Under the pieces are notes generated by a model. The model searched no databases and was not told the DNA's origin. It worked only from the letters and a program-made list of their open reading frames with translations. The translations under genes and the position numbers were made by a program. Below are positions 60,626 through 64,000 of a stretch of 64,000 bases of DNA, piece after piece. Positions within the stretch are counted from its first letter, which is position 1. Every line of letters begins with the position of its first letter. This stretch comes from Silurus meridionalis (Eukaryota > Chordata > Actinopteri > Siluriformes > Siluridae), in the NCBI RefSeq assembly GCF_014805685.1, contig NC_060898.1, positions 4,744,501 to 4,808,500 on the forward strand. Reading direction: 5' to 3'.

Positions 60626-62557
60626 ATGGACCCTGCAGTGCTCATCTTCTTGCTGTACGTAATGATTGCGCACGACCTAGTGTGCGGACTGATACAATAC
60701 CGGGCACAGGCAGCCAAACAACCGCACAAGAGAGCTGCTCTGACGTGGCGTTCCAGGTGAGATTTTTTTTTTTTTCTTTAATGCATGCACCTTGTCCTGC
60801 ATGCAGCCAAATGTTAGGATGCAACAGCAACTGTTTTTGCTGTTAGCATTATCACATAAATCATTTTTCTAGACCAAAACCATATGTAACTGATTCCCAG
60901 CCCTGTGTAGCAACTCTACACATTTACATTTTCCCTGCTATCACTCACCTGTTTCAACTAATGCTCTAAAAATATCCATTCCTGAGTTCAAGTTAAAGTA
61001 GAAAACTATGAAGAACAGAAGGTACTCCAGGACCAGAGTTAGAAACCAGTGCTCTGTATGATTGTGTTCATTTTTGCTCATTTGGACAAGTCTATCCAAG
61101 AGATAGATTGGATCTGTTGGTTCGGACCACAAGGGCCAGACTTCGCACCTCAGTCGGCCATGACCCTGTCACCGGTTCACCACTGTTCGTTCCATGGACC
61201 ACTTTTGATAGATACTGACCACTACAGACGGGGAAATCCCACACGAGCTGCAGTTTTAGAGATGTTCTGACCCAGTCGTCTAGCCGTCACAACTTGGCCC
61301 TTATCAAACTCGCTCGAATCCTTACCCTTGCCCATTTTTCCTGCTTCTAACACGTCAACTTTGAGGACAAAATGTTCATTTGCTGCCTAATATATTCCAC
61401 CCACTAACAGGTGCCATGATGAAGAGATAATCAGTGTTATTCACTCAATGGTAATGATGTTATGCCTAGTCTGTGTATTACATTATCCCTCAAACCAGGC
61501 CACCGTTATCATGCTTTAAACATGTCCATGGCAATAAACTGGTTTTGAGAAATGTCATATGTTTATTAAAAGATATCAAGAAACAAAAAACTGCAAAATT
61601 AAAACCCTTCAATCCACCCAAAACAGACATCTACCAATTTCATTAGATCTTATCCCTGGTATATTCCTTCTCACTATACAACACTTCAGTTAGATTTGTT
61701 CATGAGATCAGTAGTAAGAACATTTGTCAGATGTATAGTTCACTGGAACTTAAAGCAAGGCTTTGGGCTGGATAGTCAAGTTCTTCCAGTAAAAGTTGTT
61801 CTTTAGGGTCAACAAAGTCCAAAACATTTATGTAAAAAATCCTTTCCAACAGTTTGCATGACTTTTGGAGTTCTCTAGAACATCCATCAAGCCCAGACTC
61901 ATCAGATAGACTGGGAGACAGTGATGCACAGTATGACTCAATCTAACAGTGATGAACTTGTCTACCTCACTAGGAAAACACTTGTCATTGCACATTGTGA
62001 TCTTATGCTTGTGTCTGGCTGCTTAGCCGTGAAAAGTCTGTTGCTAAGCACCTGATGAACCATTCTTGTGCTGATGTTGCTCACGATGAGCTCCCAGTAT
62101 ATAGTGATTTTATGCACTGCATTTCATCATTCCTTAGATTCAAATGCTTTGATTGAACTCTGACAAACCTTGAAGGTTATACTGTGTCAGTATTATTCAA
62201 ACAATAAATATAGCAAGTGTGGCAAGTAGTCTCGCTACCTTACAGTGTTGGAGTCACTGGTTCAGTCCTGTTTTGTCCGTATGAATGGTTTCCTCCGAGT
62301 TCCTCCACTTGTTTCCTAATATCATTCTGGTAGGTGCTTTGGTTTCTTAATGTCTGAAAGAGTTTGTGGCTATTTGTCTGCCTAGTGTCCTATGGGCTTT
62401 TTGGTTCAACTATGATGCACTATTCCTAATCTTGCATGTTTTTCTCTTCTCTTTCAGCGCTCGCATCTGCCATGGCCAGTGGACAGTCAGCAGCAAATCT
62501 GTGAGGTCAGATAGACTCAGGTGGAAGAAAACATGCCGCATAGTCAGGAAGGCATGA
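60626..62557 (+). CDS. unrecognised possible two-exon gene, small membrane protein (copy 2)
   Basis: Counterpart of 48711-50634. Exon 1 is 60626-60756, identical to copy 1 except for one extra C just before the donor (TTCCAG|GTGAG instead of TTCAG|GTGAG). Exon 2 is 62458-62557. The join gives 76 residues: a hydrophobic N-terminal span ([19 protein letters not shown]), then a basic C-terminal half ([11 protein letters not shown] at the end). The upstream frame that is open in copy 1 is broken here by extra bases at about 60470, 60506, 60530 and 60569. Function unknown. Confidence 0.3.
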
Positions 62558-64000
62558 AATGGGATGGCTATGGACTTTATAATGAACTCTGTGTTATCAC
62601 ATTAAGAATATTTAATTGACACTATACCACACACTGCCTTTTACCGGGACAATGATTGTAATTGTTTTTGTTTATTAACAGTCATGTTTAGATGTTGTTA
62701 AGGTAAATGTATTGTGAGTAATGTATATGTAATGTATATCTATTTGAAGTGTTTGACAAGAGATTAAAGTGCTATTTTTAATGTCAGAAGGATTTCTGCA
62801 TTACATACTAGATTTATGTCTTCTGTCTGCTACACAAATGTGGTCTATTTAAATACAATTTAAATACTAATTAAAAATAGCACCAGTGTTGTTGTATGTT
62901 GCTCCGGATGACAATGTCTGCCAAATGACTAAATGTAGATGTAACTTTATGTTCTATTTAGGTTAAAAATGACTAGTTTGCCACTTATATTGAATATACA
63001 ATCAATAAAACAAGTCAACAATATCAATAGAAATGAGTTTTGCATTTGCATTTTTACTGGAGGCTTAAACTAACATAAGGAGGCATAATTAACATAAGAA
63101 AGCATAAAGTTCATCCAATTTTACAGTGTTACAGATATTTACAGTGCCAAAGGAAGCTAATCAATATACGTTTATTATGTTTTCCTAAAAAACACAACAT
63201 TGTTCCCAATGTGACGGTATTTTTTGCTGACTTGACAATAACTCTTTAGCCAAGGTTATGGTTATTAAGTTAGTAAACGTATATTTATACCTCTGTCCTC
63301 ATTTCACACAAAAAAGATATGAATAGTATCTTTATTTTTTTATATATTTAACTGCAAGGTCACTGTGTATATTGAGATCGTAATATCATCTCTGCATATT
63401 ATATCTTCGATAAAAAGTCAACCAATGTGAGACTGTGAAATGAATCCCATAAAAAAAGAAAACAACTACCACCCACTCCTTTCTGCTCTAGTAAATGGTG
63501 ATTTCTCACCTAAAATTCACAGTCGACTCATAAGTGACGAGAATCGTAAGTCACTTTCTGTCCAACCCACACAGCATGTGTTTTGTAAGTGCTACCTCAG
63601 CAAGAACATGTTTTGTCTTTTTTAATCAAACCGATGCCAATACCTTAGCAATGCCAGTACTGCACTAGAATTTTGGGTTATGAACAGTAAAATCTGTGCT
63701 GATTGGTTTTACTTAAAATTTTACTTTAGCCAGTGAATGAACAAACATCTCCATGACCACCACCATCTTTCCCACTGTCCTCTTCCTTATGTCTTTGAGT
63801 AGGTGGTGACAATTACTTTTCACCGCTTCTTGTCCCAAGGATGCTGCTTCAGCTTGAGTCTGCTATTCGTCTGTAACAGCACTGCAAAGCACATCAGCAA
63901 AGCACCACATCATCAGATCCACAGATGCACAACAGTAAAAGAGCTGAGTGATGGAAATATGAGATATATGAGCTGACAGAATAAAGTCACATGGTTAACA

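Larger units (their letters stand above)
58706..64000 (+). repeat. 5.3-kb duplicated block, copy 2 (continues past window end)
   Basis: Collinear with 46792-52075 in the same orientation, offset about 11.9 kb; 64000 corresponds to 52075. If this is a true tandem duplication, the unit is about 11.9 kb and would include another glul-family gene beyond the window. Between about 60466 and 61075 this copy carries around eleven extra single bases or dinucleotides relative to copy 1, nearly all in short runs. Confidence 0.97.

Overview
This window looks like nuclear DNA from a ray-finned (teleost) fish. The genes have many short exons with GT-AG introns. The intergenic DNA is AT-rich and full of CA/TA/GGAT microsatellites, tRNA-derived SINEs with a V-SINE-type core, RTE-like LINE fragments and small DNA transposons of kinds familiar from fish genomes; some resemble catfish and other otophysan repeats, but the species cannot be fixed from sequence alone. 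No prokaryotic feature, CRISPR array, tRNA gene or rRNA gene was seen.

Layout, with every recognised gene on the + strand: (1) 1-9760, the 3' part of ulk1 (autophagy kinase), from the end of the kinase domain through the linker to the C-terminal ATG13/FIP200-binding domain, followed by a long probable 3'UTR to about 12.6 kb; (2) 13792-18367, pus1 (tRNA pseudouridine synthase with a mitochondrial-type first exon); (3) 19436-26437, noc4l (40S ribosome biogenesis), complete and uninterrupted over 15 exons; (4) 27852-29873, phpt1 (protein histidine phosphatase), complete in 3 exons; (5) 32720-45420, mamdc4 (apical endosomal glycoprotein), complete in 29 exons; (6) 54755-56836, a glutamine synthetase (glul-family) gene with an unusual acidic C-terminus; (7) a segment of about 5.3 kb at 46792-52075 present again at 58706-64000, carrying an unrecognised possible two-exon gene for a small membrane protein.

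The genes do not form one pathway. What they share is synteny. From general knowledge, ULK1-PUS1-NOC4L are neighbours on human 12q24.33 and PHPT1-MAMDC4 are adjacent in the same orientation on human 9q34.3. Here the two blocks are fused, and EP400 and DDX51, which lie between PUS1 and NOC4L in human, are absent from the interval.

Three genes that otherwise look intact (ulk1, pus1, glul) each carry one 1-2 base frameshift in a conserved exon. The two copies of the 5.3-kb duplication differ mostly by single-base homopolymer-type insertions clustered in about 600 bp. Together these suggest uncorrected consensus errors, and possibly a false (haplotig) duplication, rather than gene decay. I found no previously undescribed biological system. 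The points most worth a second look are the duplicated block with its small ORF, the frameshifts, a roughly 110-bp palindrome in the phpt1 intron, a GC-AG intron in pus1, and the divergent glutamine synthetase tail.
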